Source of the DNA: Gemmatimonas phototrophica | Lineage (GTDB): Bacteria; Latescibacterota; UBA2968; UBA8231 | Assembly: GCA_945861755.1 (NCBI GenBank) | Contig: CAMAVQ010000008.1 | Location: 1 to 64,000, forward strand | Length of the DNA: 64,000 bases | Direction: 5' to 3' | Part shown: positions 38,741 through 48,391 of the stretch, piece by piece | Position numbering within the stretch: the first letter of the stretch is position 1 | Layout of the letters: every line of letters begins with the position of its first letter | Translations under genes and position numbers: made by a program | The notes under the pieces: model-generated | Seen by the model: only the letters and a program-made list of their open reading frames with translations | What the model was told of the DNA's origin: nothing | Database searches by the model: none

Positions 38741-40651
38741 TCAATAGACCAGGGAAACCACGGCTTGGCTGGTGGTGGTGCCCTTGTCCGCCTCGACCTT
38801 CAGCCGCACGATATAGAGCCCTGGTTCCATCAGGTGGCCCTGACCGTCGGTGCCGTCCCAAGGCCGCCAGGAGCGGCCGCTGACTTGGCGGTCAGCGTAG
38901 ATCCGGGCGCGCATCCTGCCCGATAGGTCGAAGACCTCCAGGCTCACCGGCACCCCCCCGGCCAGGTTGAGCAGGTTATACTCGATCAACACCTGGTCGT
39001 TGATCCCGTCGCCGTTGGGGGTAAACGCCGCCGGTGCCAGGCGCAGATCCTGGATGGCCTGGGCATCCAATTCCTCCAGATCCACCCGCAGCGCCTCGCC
39101 CTCCACTAGTTCATCCGCATCCCCCGGGGTCAGGGCCTGGGCCACCTCTTGGGGGCGGGCACTGTTGAAGACCCGGCCGGTGAAGATGGTGCCGTATTTG
39201 AAGATCTCGGCGCGGAAATCCACTTCGATCAGTTCTTCGGTTCCCTGCAGATCGATGGGGGGGATACGCAGGCCCAGGCCGCGCTCGTCCAGGCGCACCA
39301 GTTCGAAAGCCACCGGCTGGCCGCTGATCCGCACTGCGTCCACGCCCTGGGCCCGGGCCGGGGTGTCGATCTCGATGGTATCGAAGCCCAGATCCCCGGC
39401 ATTGAGGCTGGGTTTGATCCGGTAGGTGAAGGAGGTAGACCGGCCAGCCGGGGCGGACAGCGGGGCAATCTCAGCCAGCACCTGGGTGGCCAGCGGCGGG
39501 ATGGACACCGAGAACTGCAGGTAGTCCAGCTGCCCTCCGACGTTCTGGTCCGAGAAGAAATCCGCCTTGAACTGCACATAGCGCCGGGGGCGGGAGGCGG
39601 CCATGGCCGCCTGGGCGGGAGCAACGTCATAGGGCGGCGACCAAAAGTCCCAGTTTTCGGTGTCGTGCGTGGCGCCGGCCTTTTCACCCTTTTCCAGGGC
39701 AGTGTAGGTAGCCAGGATCAGCGGCCGACCCTTGGCGTCGAAACGGGTCCGCTCCTCGCCCCGGAAGGTGTAGCGCCAATAGGTGTTGGGTTCGTTGTCG
39801 TCGCCGCTGCGCATGCCCAACTCAACCCGTGCCCCCGTATCCTGCCTTCCCCCCCAAGTCAGCGAGCCCAGGCTGGCTAGGCTGCCCAGGTCGATGATGT
39901 TGGACACGTACCCGGCAGCGGGCACATATCCCTCCCCGTAGATCTCGAATTCGGCGATCTCCCAGATGCCGCGGGTATTTTCGGGGATCTGGAAGAAAAG
40001 CCGCTGCACCGGCCCGGGCGGCAACTCCAGGTCGATGAGGGGCTTGGTGTTCTCGCGCACATCGTAGGCGATGTCGAAGTCCAGCACCGTGGCCCCATAG
40101 TTGCCCCCGGTGCGAAACTCGCGGGTGCCGTCCTTGAGCGGGTCGCCGTCGTTGGTACCGATGCGGAAACGCTCGATAAAGCGCTCGTCCATAAACTGCT
40201 GGCGGGGGAAGAAGCGGACGCGGCGGATGGGGAAGGGTCCGCCGAACTCAAAAAACATGTTCTTTTCGGCCGGGCCATGTACGGCAAAGTGCCCGTCTCC
40301 CAGATACGCGGTTTCCGGGTCGCGATCGAAGAAGAGGAGGTTGTCCTGGACCTTGGGCTCCCAGCCGGTCCATTCCAACACGTAAAATTGCCCTCCCTGG
40401 TCGATGAGGGTAGGGGTCAGATTAACCGCCGGATCCAGCTTCAGGGGTTCGATGGTGCCCGGCAAGATCGTCAACAGGCGGGATTCACCGTGCTGACCCT
40501 GGGCCGCCGAGGCCCAGGACAGTTGTACGAATTCGTGCGGTACCCCTGGGTCCGGAGGCGGCAGGGTTTCGCCGCCGATGCGATAGATGGTCAACGCCCC
40601 GGCCTGGCCCACCCACCAACTGGCCAGCGCCGCGAAGATCAGCTTTCTCAT
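38741..40651 (-). CDS. Large secreted protein, family II, FlgD-like C-terminal tail (D)
   Basis: MRKLIFAALASWWVGQAGALTIYRIGGETLPPPD; LAPAAFTPNGDGINDQVLIEYNLLNLAGGVPVSLEVFDLSGR. Confidence 0.75.
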   Translation of the reverse strand: MRKLIFAALASWWVGQAGALTIYRIGGETLPPPDPGVPHEFVQLSWASAAQGQHGESRLLTILPGTIEPLKLDPAVNLTPTLIDQGGQFYVLEWTGWEPKVQDNLLFFDRDPETAYLGDGHFAVHGPAEKNMFFEFGGPFPIRRVRFFPRQQFMDERFIERFRIGTNDGDPLKDGTREFRTGGNYGATVLDFDIAYDVRENTKPLIDLELPPGPVQRLFFQIPENTRGIWEIAEFEIYGEGYVPAAGYVSNIIDLGSLASLGSLTWGGRQDTGARVELGMRSGDDNEPNTYWRYTFRGEERTRFDAKGRPLILATYTALEKGEKAGATHDTENWDFWSPPYDVAPAQAAMAASRPRRYVQFKADFFSDQNVGGQLDYLQFSVSIPPLATQVLAEIAPLSAPAGRSTSFTYRIKPSLNAGDLGFDTIEIDTPARAQGVDAVRISGQPVAFELVRLDERGLGLRIPPIDLQGTEELIEVDFRAEIFKYGTIFTGRVFNSARPQEVAQALTPGDADELVEGEALRVDLEELDAQAIQDLRLAPAAFTPNGDGINDQVLIEYNLLNLAGGVPVSLEVFDLSGRMRARIYADRQVSGRSWRPWDGTDGQGHLMEPGLYIVRLKVEADKGTTTSQAVVSLVY

Positions 40652-40665
40652 CTCCGTTCCTTTCC

Positions 40666-42591
40666 TCAGTACGCCAGCGAAACCACGGTCTGGGCCACTG
40701 CCTGCCCTTTGTCCGCCTCCACCTCCAGGCGGAGCACGTAGATCCCCGGGGGCACAGGCCCACCCCCTTCGGCCCGGCCGTCCCATTGCAGGGCGAAGCG
40801 GCCGCTGGCCCGGGTGCCTCCCTCCACCGTCCCCACCCGGCGGCCACTCAGTTCATAGATTCCCAGCCGCACCGGCACTGCCCCGACCAAGTTGAGCAAT
40901 TCGCACTCCACCTCCACTTGATCGTTGACCCCGTCGCCGTTGGGGGTGAAAAGTGCGGGGTCGACCCGCAGCGAGCGAATGGTGCCCACCTCCAGCGAGC
41001 TGAGGCCCACGGTCAGGGTATTGCTGTCCACCAGGCCGTCGGCATCCCCGGCGGTCAGGGGCTGGTGCACCTCGTGCGGGCGCTGGCTGTCGAAGATGCG
41101 GCCGGGGAAAACCGTCCCGTACTTGAAGACCTCGGTGCGGAAGTCGACCTCGACCAGTTCGCCAGTCTGCTGGGCTCCCACCCTGGGCAAGCGCACGGTC
41201 AGTCCGCCCTCATCAAGGTGCACCACCTGGTAGTCGACCGGCACCCCGCTCAGGCGCACGCCCTCTACTCCCAGAGGCCGGGCCGGAGTGTCGATTTCGA
41301 TGCTGTCGAAACCCAGATCCTCCCGCCGCAGCCTGGGCCTGAGTTTGTAGGTGAACAGCGTCGCCGTGCCCGCTTCGGCGGCCAGGGGGATGATCTCGGC
41401 CAGGGCTTCGGTGGCCACCGGCGGGATGGAGACAGCAAATTCGAGGTAATCCAGGCGGCCGCTGGTCTGTTCAGTGGAAGAAAATTCGGCGCTGAACTGC
41501 ACATAGCGCCGGGGTTCTGCCGCTCCCATCGCGGCCCGGCCAGCGCCGAATTCGTAGGCGGGAGACCAGAACTCCCAATGTTCGGTGTCGTGGGTGACGC
41601 CCGCCTTTTCAGCCGACTCCAGTCTGTTGTAGGAGGCCAGAGTCAGGGGTTTGCCCGCCGCGTCAAAACGGCTCCGTTCATCGCCGCGGAAGGTGTAGCG
41701 CCAGTAAGTGTTGGGCTCCTCGTCCTCCCCGCTGCGCATGCTCAGGCTCACCTGGGCGCCCTGGTCCAGGTGGCCCTGCCACGACAACTGCCCCAGGCTG
41801 GCCGGGCTGCCCAGGTCGATCACGTTGGAGACATAACTGGCAGAGGGCACGTAACCTATGCCATAGATCTCGAATTCGGCCACTTCCCAGATTCCCCGGG
41901 TGTTATCGGGGGCCTCAAAGAGCAGGTGGCGAATGGGGGTCCGGGGCAGGTGCAGTTCGATCATGGATTTGGTATTTTCAACCCCTTCGTAGGCCACCTC
42001 GAAGTCAAAGGCCCCGCCCCGACCGCCGAAATTGTGCGTGCGGGTGCCATCCTTGAACGGGTCGCCGTCGTTGGTGCCGATGATGAAGCGCTCGACAAAG
42101 CGGTTGGCGAGAAAGCGCGAGCGCGGGTAGAAGCGGATCCGGTCGATGAGGAAACGCCCCCCCAGGTCGAAGACCACGGACTTGTTCTTGATTACCCCGT
42201 AGTCCCCGCCCCAATCCCCATCGCCCAGGAAGGCGGTATTGGGATCTCCATCGAACATGTCGAGATCGCGCCCAAAGGCCGGATTCCAGCCAATCCAGGT
42301 CAGCGAGAACACCTGCCCGCCCTGCTCCTTGAGCCGGGGTGCCAGATTGACTCCGGGATCTAGTCGCTGGGGGGCGATGGCCTTCTGGGAGACCTGGATC
42401 TGCTCGGTGCTCCCGTACCGCGCGGCCTCGATCGCCGACCAGGGCAACTGGACAAAGTCGAAGGGCGCCTCGAGCTGGGGCGGCGGGATGCCTTCCCCGC
42501 CGATCCGGTAGATGGTGAGGCTGGCGGCCGGCCCTACCATGCCCAGCGAAAGGAGCAGCACCCAGTGCAGCGCAGCTTTTCCGGTGTACAT
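40666..42591 (-). CDS. Large secreted protein, family II, FlgD-like C-terminal tail (E)
   Basis: MYTGKAALHWVLLLSLGMVGPAASLTIYRIGGEGIPPPQLEAPFDFVQLPW; VDPALFTPNGDGVNDQVEVECELLNLVGAVPVRLGIYELSGR; RBS TGGAGG. Confidence 0.75.
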   Translation of the reverse strand: MYTGKAALHWVLLLSLGMVGPAASLTIYRIGGEGIPPPQLEAPFDFVQLPWSAIEAARYGSTEQIQVSQKAIAPQRLDPGVNLAPRLKEQGGQVFSLTWIGWNPAFGRDLDMFDGDPNTAFLGDGDWGGDYGVIKNKSVVFDLGGRFLIDRIRFYPRSRFLANRFVERFIIGTNDGDPFKDGTRTHNFGGRGGAFDFEVAYEGVENTKSMIELHLPRTPIRHLLFEAPDNTRGIWEVAEFEIYGIGYVPSASYVSNVIDLGSPASLGQLSWQGHLDQGAQVSLSMRSGEDEEPNTYWRYTFRGDERSRFDAAGKPLTLASYNRLESAEKAGVTHDTEHWEFWSPAYEFGAGRAAMGAAEPRRYVQFSAEFSSTEQTSGRLDYLEFAVSIPPVATEALAEIIPLAAEAGTATLFTYKLRPRLRREDLGFDSIEIDTPARPLGVEGVRLSGVPVDYQVVHLDEGGLTVRLPRVGAQQTGELVEVDFRTEVFKYGTVFPGRIFDSQRPHEVHQPLTAGDADGLVDSNTLTVGLSSLEVGTIRSLRVDPALFTPNGDGVNDQVEVECELLNLVGAVPVRLGIYELSGRRVGTVEGGTRASGRFALQWDGRAEGGGPVPPGIYVLRLEVEADKGQAVAQTVVSLAY

Positions 42592-42630
42592 GGACGAGCC
42601 TCCAATCATTACAGTAGAGGTGTTATATAT

Positions 42631-42668
42631 AAAAAAAAGGAGGGCAGATCAACAGCGATCTGCCCTCC
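42631..42668 (-). terminator. Perfect 12-bp rho-independent terminator downstream of the CBM9-like gene
   Basis: GGAGGGCAGATC (42639-42650) / loop 6 nt / GATCTGCCCTCC (42657-42668); T8 tract on minus strand at 42631-42638. Confidence 0.93.
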
Positions 42669-42697
42669 CAAGCCAACCAAGTCTGCGAATCAGTTGC

Positions 42698-43606
42698 TCA
42701 CTGGTTGAAGGAGGCCTTGATATGGCCCCAGGTATCGTTCTCCACCGCAGTCGGCAGGCGCTCGTTGTCGACCGGGAGCAGGATGAAGTCGCTAAAGGAG
42801 CTGGCATTGCCGAAGATATCCGACTGGCCGCCCAGCACCCACTTGGCCGTGCGGGGATCTTCTGCGGTGGGGCCGTTGTCGTTGTCGACCACCTGCAGAC
42901 CCGCACCGATGATCTCGCCCTCGACAAAGTCGTGGCGCACACTCACCTCGGGACCCTGGTAGTTGAAGTCATCCCAGGAGACGGTGTACCATTCGGCCTG
43001 GAAGGTGGATTCGCTGCCGTGGCTGCCGTTGAGGGTAAAGGAGGTGGCGCAGCACTGGTAGGGCTCTTTGTCGAACCAATCGGCGCTGCTCATCCAGAAC
43101 CAGGACCAGCCGAAGGGAGCCAGGGCCGGCCAGCGGTAGTGGCTGGTCTGGGCCTGGCGGCCGCGGTTGCGCTTGAGTTCCTCGTCGGTCCCCTCAAAGG
43201 CCCAGAAGAAATCGCCGCTGTGGTCGGCATCCAGACCGATCTCGATGCTGTCGTCCCCGCCGCAGCAGCCATTGCCACCCGCGTCGCGGTCCCAGACATC
43301 GTCAAAACGGTCATAGACATAATAGATGCGGTCGAGGTCGTTGTTCCAACCCATGGCGAAGCGGAAGTTCAGGTTGGCAGTGTCGATTTCGCGCCCCACA
43401 TCGCCTTCAGCCACCGAGGTGGAGAAGATGTCGATCCAGTACTCGGCCGGAACCACGTTCCACTCGGAAATATCGCCGTCCAGGCTGGGAAGATGGGTGC
43501 TGGGCCACTGCCAGGCGGCAAAGACTTGTCCTTCGGGAACGTGGGCCGAGGCGGCGGTGTTCAGGCAAAACACCGAGGCGGCGGCGAACAATGCTGCTTT
43601 CTTCAT
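42698..43606 (-). CDS. Secreted CBM9-like protein
   Basis: MKKAALFAAASVFCLNTAASAHVPEG; LPSLDGDISEWNVVPAEYW...RFAMGWNNDLDRIYYVYDRFDD...GDDSIEIGLDADHSGDF; RBS GGAGGAAGG. Confidence 0.65.
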   Translation of the reverse strand: MKKAALFAAASVFCLNTAASAHVPEGQVFAAWQWPSTHLPSLDGDISEWNVVPAEYWIDIFSTSVAEGDVGREIDTANLNFRFAMGWNNDLDRIYYVYDRFDDVWDRDAGGNGCCGGDDSIEIGLDADHSGDFFWAFEGTDEELKRNRGRQAQTSHYRWPALAPFGWSWFWMSSADWFDKEPYQCCATSFTLNGSHGSESTFQAEWYTVSWDDFNYQGPEVSVRHDFVEGEIIGAGLQVVDNDNGPTAEDPRTAKWVLGGQSDIFGNASSFSDFILLPVDNERLPTAVENDTWGHIKASFNQ

Positions 43607-43667
43607 GCCTTCCTCCGTTGGTAAGTATATGGGTTGGAATAACCCTGAACTGCAATTTTACCTGGCT

Positions 43668-43696
43668 AATATATACATGCTATTTGCTAATGTCAA
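43668..43696 (-). promoter_or_regulatory. Sigma70-type promoter for the CBM9-like gene
   Basis: Minus strand TTGACA (43691-43696) - 17 bp - TATATT (43668-43673), upstream of the GGAGG RBS and ATG at 43606. Confidence 0.8.
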
Positions 43697-43702
43697 AAAA
43701 AT

Positions 43703-45439
43703 CTAGTTTTCTCCAATGGGTGTTCCCGTGGCCCAAGGCATGGCGCTCTGCCCCATTCGCCGGCGGCGCGAGGACTGCTGTAACTCGATCGCCTTCGCCG
43801 CCTCGGCAGCGGCCTCCCGCTGCCGTCCCTGGCGCAGGTACACCTGCCCCAATGCCTGGTGGGCCTGGGCGTACGAGGGATCCAGATCGATGGCTGCGGC
43901 AAAGGCGGCCCGGGCGTTTTCCGTCTGTCCGGCCTGGAAATACTCGACGCCGAGATTGTGGCGGGCCTGAGCCAGGCGCGGATCCAGCCGTATCGCTTCG
44001 AGATGCTGGCTGATGGCCTCCTCCCGTTGCCCTCTGACCGAGAGGGCGATGCCCAGGTGGGTGTGGGCCGGCGCCCACTTCGGAGCGATGGCGATGGCCC
44101 GCTGGTGGGCGGCGACGGCCTCCTCGAGCCGGCCGGCGCGGGTATAGGCTACCCCCAACCCGTCCTGTGCCGCGGCCAGCGAGGGGGCCAGGCGGACCAG
44201 GTATTCGCGGGTTTCCACCTCGGATTGGGAGTAGGAGACGTCCGTCCAGGCCAGGAAGACGATGGGAACACCAAAGTACACCAGTTGTTTCCCGGTTTCG
44301 AACAGGTAGGGGAAGGCAGGCCAGCGCTGCTGCCGCAGTTCCAGCCAGGCCCGCCAGCGCGACCTCCACGGGGCCTCCCCGGTGCCCTCTACCCCCGCCG
44401 CCAGGTTCTGCCGGATCTCCTTCTTTCGCACCTTCCACATGAAACCATCGTAATAGTAATGGAGGAAGGCGGAGGTGGCGATCAACACCTTCACCAAGTC
44501 GTAGATGAGGTAGTTCTGGGTGGACCTGGCCACCACCTCCACCCCGCCATAGGCCAGGATCAGCCCCAGGTAGAACAGGACGATGCGGAAACGACCATCG
44601 CGGAACAGGTAGCGGAAAAAGGAAGCGCCCAGCGCCTCGGAACGCTTCAGGACCCCATGGTTGTAGATCCAGACGATGGCGTAGTACTGGATATCGTGGG
44701 CCATGGCGATGATCGCGTAGCCCAGGAGGATATCCTGCAGGACGATATAGGCGTAGTACGAGGTGCCAACGGTGATGGCGGTGATCGCCAATTTGGGCCA
44801 GACGACCGGCAGTCCCTGGCGCCGTTCACGCACGACATTGGCGGCATAGACAAAGGTGATGGCAAGCGCGAAATACCCGACGGCGGTGCCGAAGCGGACC
44901 ACCCATTCGGGCTCGATCCAGGCGTACAGGCCAAAACCATAGCGGTGGCAACGTTCGAGAAAATTGATCAGGTAGTGGGGACTGGCGACAACCACGTACC
45001 CCAGCCAGGCCGCGCTCAACAACCAGTCGAGACGGGCACTGATCCGCGAGGGCCGCCGGCATTTCATCTCGTAGATACGCATGAAGCCGAAGTGCTGCAT
45101 GAAGAAATGCCACAGGTCCCAAAGGGCGAGGAAGATAAAAAAACCCAGATGGCCGTTGAAGACGCTCCAGCCAACCAGCAGGGCAACCAGGATCGGGGTG
45201 ACGAGGAAACGGGCCCGGTAACGGGCAAAAAGCTCCCGCTCTCCGTAGGCGCGCATCAACCCGGGAAGGTGGTGGCCGACGGCAAAAAACGCCAGCACAA
45301 AAAGGGCAATATCGGCAGAAGCGTAGTAATGAGAGGCGAGCAGGAGGACGAAGAGGCAGACTAAAGGTGTGCCGACAAAAAAACACAGATCGGCGGGCCG
45401 ACTGATGATCCACCCTGGGGCCGGGGCAACCCCGCTCAC
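43703..45439 (-). CDS. Multi-pass His-rich membrane protein with C-terminal TPR repeats
   Basis: FAVGHHLPGLMRAY, LWDLWHFFMQHFGFMRIYE, AMAHDIQYYAIVW, FLHYYYDGFMWKVR; C-term TPR units (AAAIDLDPSYAQAHQALGQVYLRQGRQREAAAEA). Confidence 0.75.
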   Translation of the reverse strand: MSGVAPAPGWIISRPADLCFFVGTPLVCLFVLLLASHYYASADIALFVLAFFAVGHHLPGLMRAYGERELFARYRARFLVTPILVALLVGWSVFNGHLGFFIFLALWDLWHFFMQHFGFMRIYEMKCRRPSRISARLDWLLSAAWLGYVVVASPHYLINFLERCHRYGFGLYAWIEPEWVVRFGTAVGYFALAITFVYAANVVRERRQGLPVVWPKLAITAITVGTSYYAYIVLQDILLGYAIIAMAHDIQYYAIVWIYNHGVLKRSEALGASFFRYLFRDGRFRIVLFYLGLILAYGGVEVVARSTQNYLIYDLVKVLIATSAFLHYYYDGFMWKVRKKEIRQNLAAGVEGTGEAPWRSRWRAWLELRQQRWPAFPYLFETGKQLVYFGVPIVFLAWTDVSYSQSEVETREYLVRLAPSLAAAQDGLGVAYTRAGRLEEAVAAHQRAIAIAPKWAPAHTHLGIALSVRGQREEAISQHLEAIRLDPRLAQARHNLGVEYFQAGQTENARAAFAAAIDLDPSYAQAHQALGQVYLRQGRQREAAAEAAKAIELQQSSRRRRMGQSAMPWATGTPIGEN

Positions 45440-45448
45440 AGGCCGCTC

Positions 45449-48391
45449 CTAGAGTCCGGCAAAAACGGAGAGAAAGGCCATGCCCGAGGTGCGGGTATCG
45501 CGTTTCCCGCCGGCAACCTCCCGCGAGCGCCGATCGTAGCGGATGCCCAACTGGGTGGTGAGGCTGTAGCCGAGGTAGGGTCGGATATTGGTGAGCTGGC
45601 AAGCCAGCACGGAGCCGCGGAAGTCCCCGGTTGGCCGTCCGACCGGCAACTCGTCTTCCTCGGCCAGCAGCTCGAAGAATTGCCGGCGTTCAAGTCCCAA
45701 CTGGACCTGCGATTGCGGAAAAGGGCTGAACTGGACCAGGAAGGTGAGGATGCCGTCCCAGGACCGCCGCTTGGCCTGGGTCCGGCTAAACGGGGTCTGG
45801 CTGAGCCACTCGCTCTTCACCCGGGGCAGGAAGTTCAACTGCTTCCAACGGAGGATGTACTCGGCCTTGTCGATCAGGCCGAAGAATCCCGACACCTCGC
45901 GCCCATTGCGGCCCTCCGGTCCCAGGGGATCGAAGGCCACCAGGGCCTTTCCCTCGGCGTCGCGCACCAATTCCCCCGAGGGGTCCAGCTGGTATTCGAC
46001 CGCTGCCTCGCGCTGCCGCCACGTCTCCCATTTGATCCGGTGCCGCGTCGCCCACTGCCGCGGGCTGTGGTACTCCCAATCACCTCCGAGCGAATTGATC
46101 CAGGTATTCTCCGCTGCCAACGGATCTGCCACCGGCTGGTTGCGACCACTCGTTTCCCCAGGCTGACCGAACTCTGGTTCCGGGATGATCCACTGCGACA
46201 GGTCATCGGCGATGGTGTCTTTTGCCAGACGGGACATCCCGAAAAACTGCACCCGCCCCCAGGCTGGCCAGTCGCGCTCATAGACAGCCATGCCGTACCA
46301 GGTCTGGTTTCCGCGCCGCGCCGCGTGTAACTCCTGATCCAGGCGCCCTAGTGTCAGTTCCAGTTCCGGCACCACCACGACACTGGCATAGAGGTTGTGA
46401 CCCCAATGGTCCTTCCTGTAGGGATAGTCCGGCAGGTCATCGTTCTCGAAGCGGTCCACCCAGCCGTTGTTGTTCAGGTCGATGCCGAACAGGAACCCGG
46501 GGCGGTCGCTGCTGTAACGCAGAAAGGGTTCTTCGTAGTCCGGGAAGGAGTTTTCGCGGTCTCCGTTGTTGTTCTGATTGAAATCGGAAATAAAATCGCC
46601 GTTCTCGTCGTACCCAGGAAAAACCGCTGGATCGGCCACTCCTTCCGGGCGGATCTTGAAATCCTGCCCCGGGATGGGAATCAGGCTCCCCTGGAAGATG
46701 CGCTGTTGATCCGGGTGCCTATCGTTGTCGTCGTTGTCATCGACCAGATCGTACAGTTTGCTCTTGGCCTCAGGAGAGTAGTCGACCACCCCGCGGCCGT
46801 CGACGGGCAGGATGCTGGTGGTATACCCATCGTCCATGCCGAAGCCTTCGGCAAAGAAACGCCAGGGGCCCGCCCGCCGGGAGACATTGGCCATCCAGCC
46901 CAGGGCATGCCGGTCGCCAGCGATCCCGGCGATGCTCCGGTGTTTCCTGCTGCTCGAGGTGGGATACTTGCGATACTGGGTGTTGACGTTGAGCTCGCCG
47001 TAGAAATCGAACCCCTTGAAATCCCGCACCTCGGCCGTCACCCCGTAGATCTGGTTGGCGGTAGGCAGACCGTAGTCGAAGACGACTTCGCGCTGGTTCA
47101 GGTTGTTCTTGATGTTCCCCGGCGCCCGGCTGACCACCAGGAACTGCGGTTGCCCCACAGCGTTGGCCTGACGGTCGGAGGCGACCTCCACCCGGTAATC
47201 GTTGGCCAGCACGAGCCGGAAACGCACGTTTTTGATGGCCGCGATGGCGTCCTCGGCCTCGGCCAGGGTGAGCCCCAGGCCCTGCTGCAGGAGCAGGCGC
47301 AGCGACCCCTCCTCCCCTTCTCCGGTCTCCGGCGCCAGGATGTATTTGAGGTTGATGCTCTCCGCTCCATTCGCGGTGAGGAAGCCGCGCCGGAGTTTTC
47401 CGCCTTCGCGCACCCCTCTGAAACCGATGCTGCTGCCGGCAATCACCGTATCGCGCAACACCATCTGGAAGCTGTCGCCGACGGCCACCTGCCGGCGGAG
47501 GGAGGTGGTGATCTCCACCTCTTCGCTGAAGAGCACCACCCCGCCCTGCTCGTCCTCGGGGGAGTCGTCGCTGAGGCGGACCACCAGGAGGTTTAGGCGC
47601 CGGTCGAGCTGCCCCGAGGTCAGCAGCCCCTTGAAGGGGTTATCGCGAAAACTCTCGCGCGAGCCATTGGCATTGTGGGCATTGACCGCCGTCAACCCGA
47701 GGGTCAGGTGGCCGGCGAGGTCGGCCTCGACGCGGGCGGCGCTCAGGTTGGTGGCGTTCTCGACCGCCACCGTGGGTATGTCGGCGTCGATATTGATAAT
47801 CGGCAGGGTGAGCCGGGAAAACAGGGTGGTGGCGCGCAAACGGGAGGTCGCCAGGCTGGTGGCGATGCCATTGAATCCCGCCTTGCGGAAGGTCATCGGG
47901 GTCAGGGTCGAGTTGATCTCGTCCCCTACCATAATGGTGTAGCTGTAGTCACCGCTCGCGTCGGAGGAAAGGATCAGCCGGTCGAACCAGCTGGCGTAAC
48001 GGGAATCCTTGGTGATGGCGCTGCTTTCAAAGGCCAGAGGCTGGGTCTGGCGCCAGTTGTAGATGAGCCAACCACGGGTGACGAGATCGCCGTAAAAATC
48101 GTAGAAGTAAGATCCCTCCTGGGACCGCTCCAGGTAGCGACGGTAATATTCCCCGGCGTAGTTGGTATAGCGCCATTGCCGTCGGCCGTATTCCTGAAAA
48201 AGCTCCTGGGGCAGGTACCAGCGCTGCACGGTGGGATCGAGGCTGCCGATCTGGACGGCGGTGCCCACGGCCGAATAGAGCGATCGGTCCCCCACTCGGT
48301 GTCCCAGGCGATTGCCGTAGTCGGGCTGAGTCCAGGCCGAGTTTGCGCCCCCCAACCAAAGAAACAGGGCCAGGAGCAATACCCATAGCAT
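45449..48391 (-). CDS. Giant exported barrel-like protein with Ca-loop-like motifs (copy 2)
   Basis: MLWVLLLALFLWLGGANSAWTQPDYGNRLGHRVGDRS; YDENGDFISDFNQNNNGDRENSFPDYEEPFLRYSSDRPGFLFGIDLNNNGWVDRFENDDLPDYPY; paralogous to 48391..51207; TGATG overlap. Confidence 0.65.
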   Translation of the reverse strand: MLWVLLLALFLWLGGANSAWTQPDYGNRLGHRVGDRSLYSAVGTAVQIGSLDPTVQRWYLPQELFQEYGRRQWRYTNYAGEYYRRYLERSQEGSYFYDFYGDLVTRGWLIYNWRQTQPLAFESSAITKDSRYASWFDRLILSSDASGDYSYTIMVGDEINSTLTPMTFRKAGFNGIATSLATSRLRATTLFSRLTLPIINIDADIPTVAVENATNLSAARVEADLAGHLTLGLTAVNAHNANGSRESFRDNPFKGLLTSGQLDRRLNLLVVRLSDDSPEDEQGGVVLFSEEVEITTSLRRQVAVGDSFQMVLRDTVIAGSSIGFRGVREGGKLRRGFLTANGAESINLKYILAPETGEGEEGSLRLLLQQGLGLTLAEAEDAIAAIKNVRFRLVLANDYRVEVASDRQANAVGQPQFLVVSRAPGNIKNNLNQREVVFDYGLPTANQIYGVTAEVRDFKGFDFYGELNVNTQYRKYPTSSSRKHRSIAGIAGDRHALGWMANVSRRAGPWRFFAEGFGMDDGYTTSILPVDGRGVVDYSPEAKSKLYDLVDDNDDNDRHPDQQRIFQGSLIPIPGQDFKIRPEGVADPAVFPGYDENGDFISDFNQNNNGDRENSFPDYEEPFLRYSSDRPGFLFGIDLNNNGWVDRFENDDLPDYPYRKDHWGHNLYASVVVVPELELTLGRLDQELHAARRGNQTWYGMAVYERDWPAWGRVQFFGMSRLAKDTIADDLSQWIIPEPEFGQPGETSGRNQPVADPLAAENTWINSLGGDWEYHSPRQWATRHRIKWETWRQREAAVEYQLDPSGELVRDAEGKALVAFDPLGPEGRNGREVSGFFGLIDKAEYILRWKQLNFLPRVKSEWLSQTPFSRTQAKRRSWDGILTFLVQFSPFPQSQVQLGLERRQFFELLAEEDELPVGRPTGDFRGSVLACQLTNIRPYLGYSLTTQLGIRYDRRSREVAGGKRDTRTSGMAFLSVFAGL

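Noticed and set aside
43859-45364. 501-aa plus-strand ORF
   Set aside because: Antisense of the membrane-TPR gene; no recognisable pattern.
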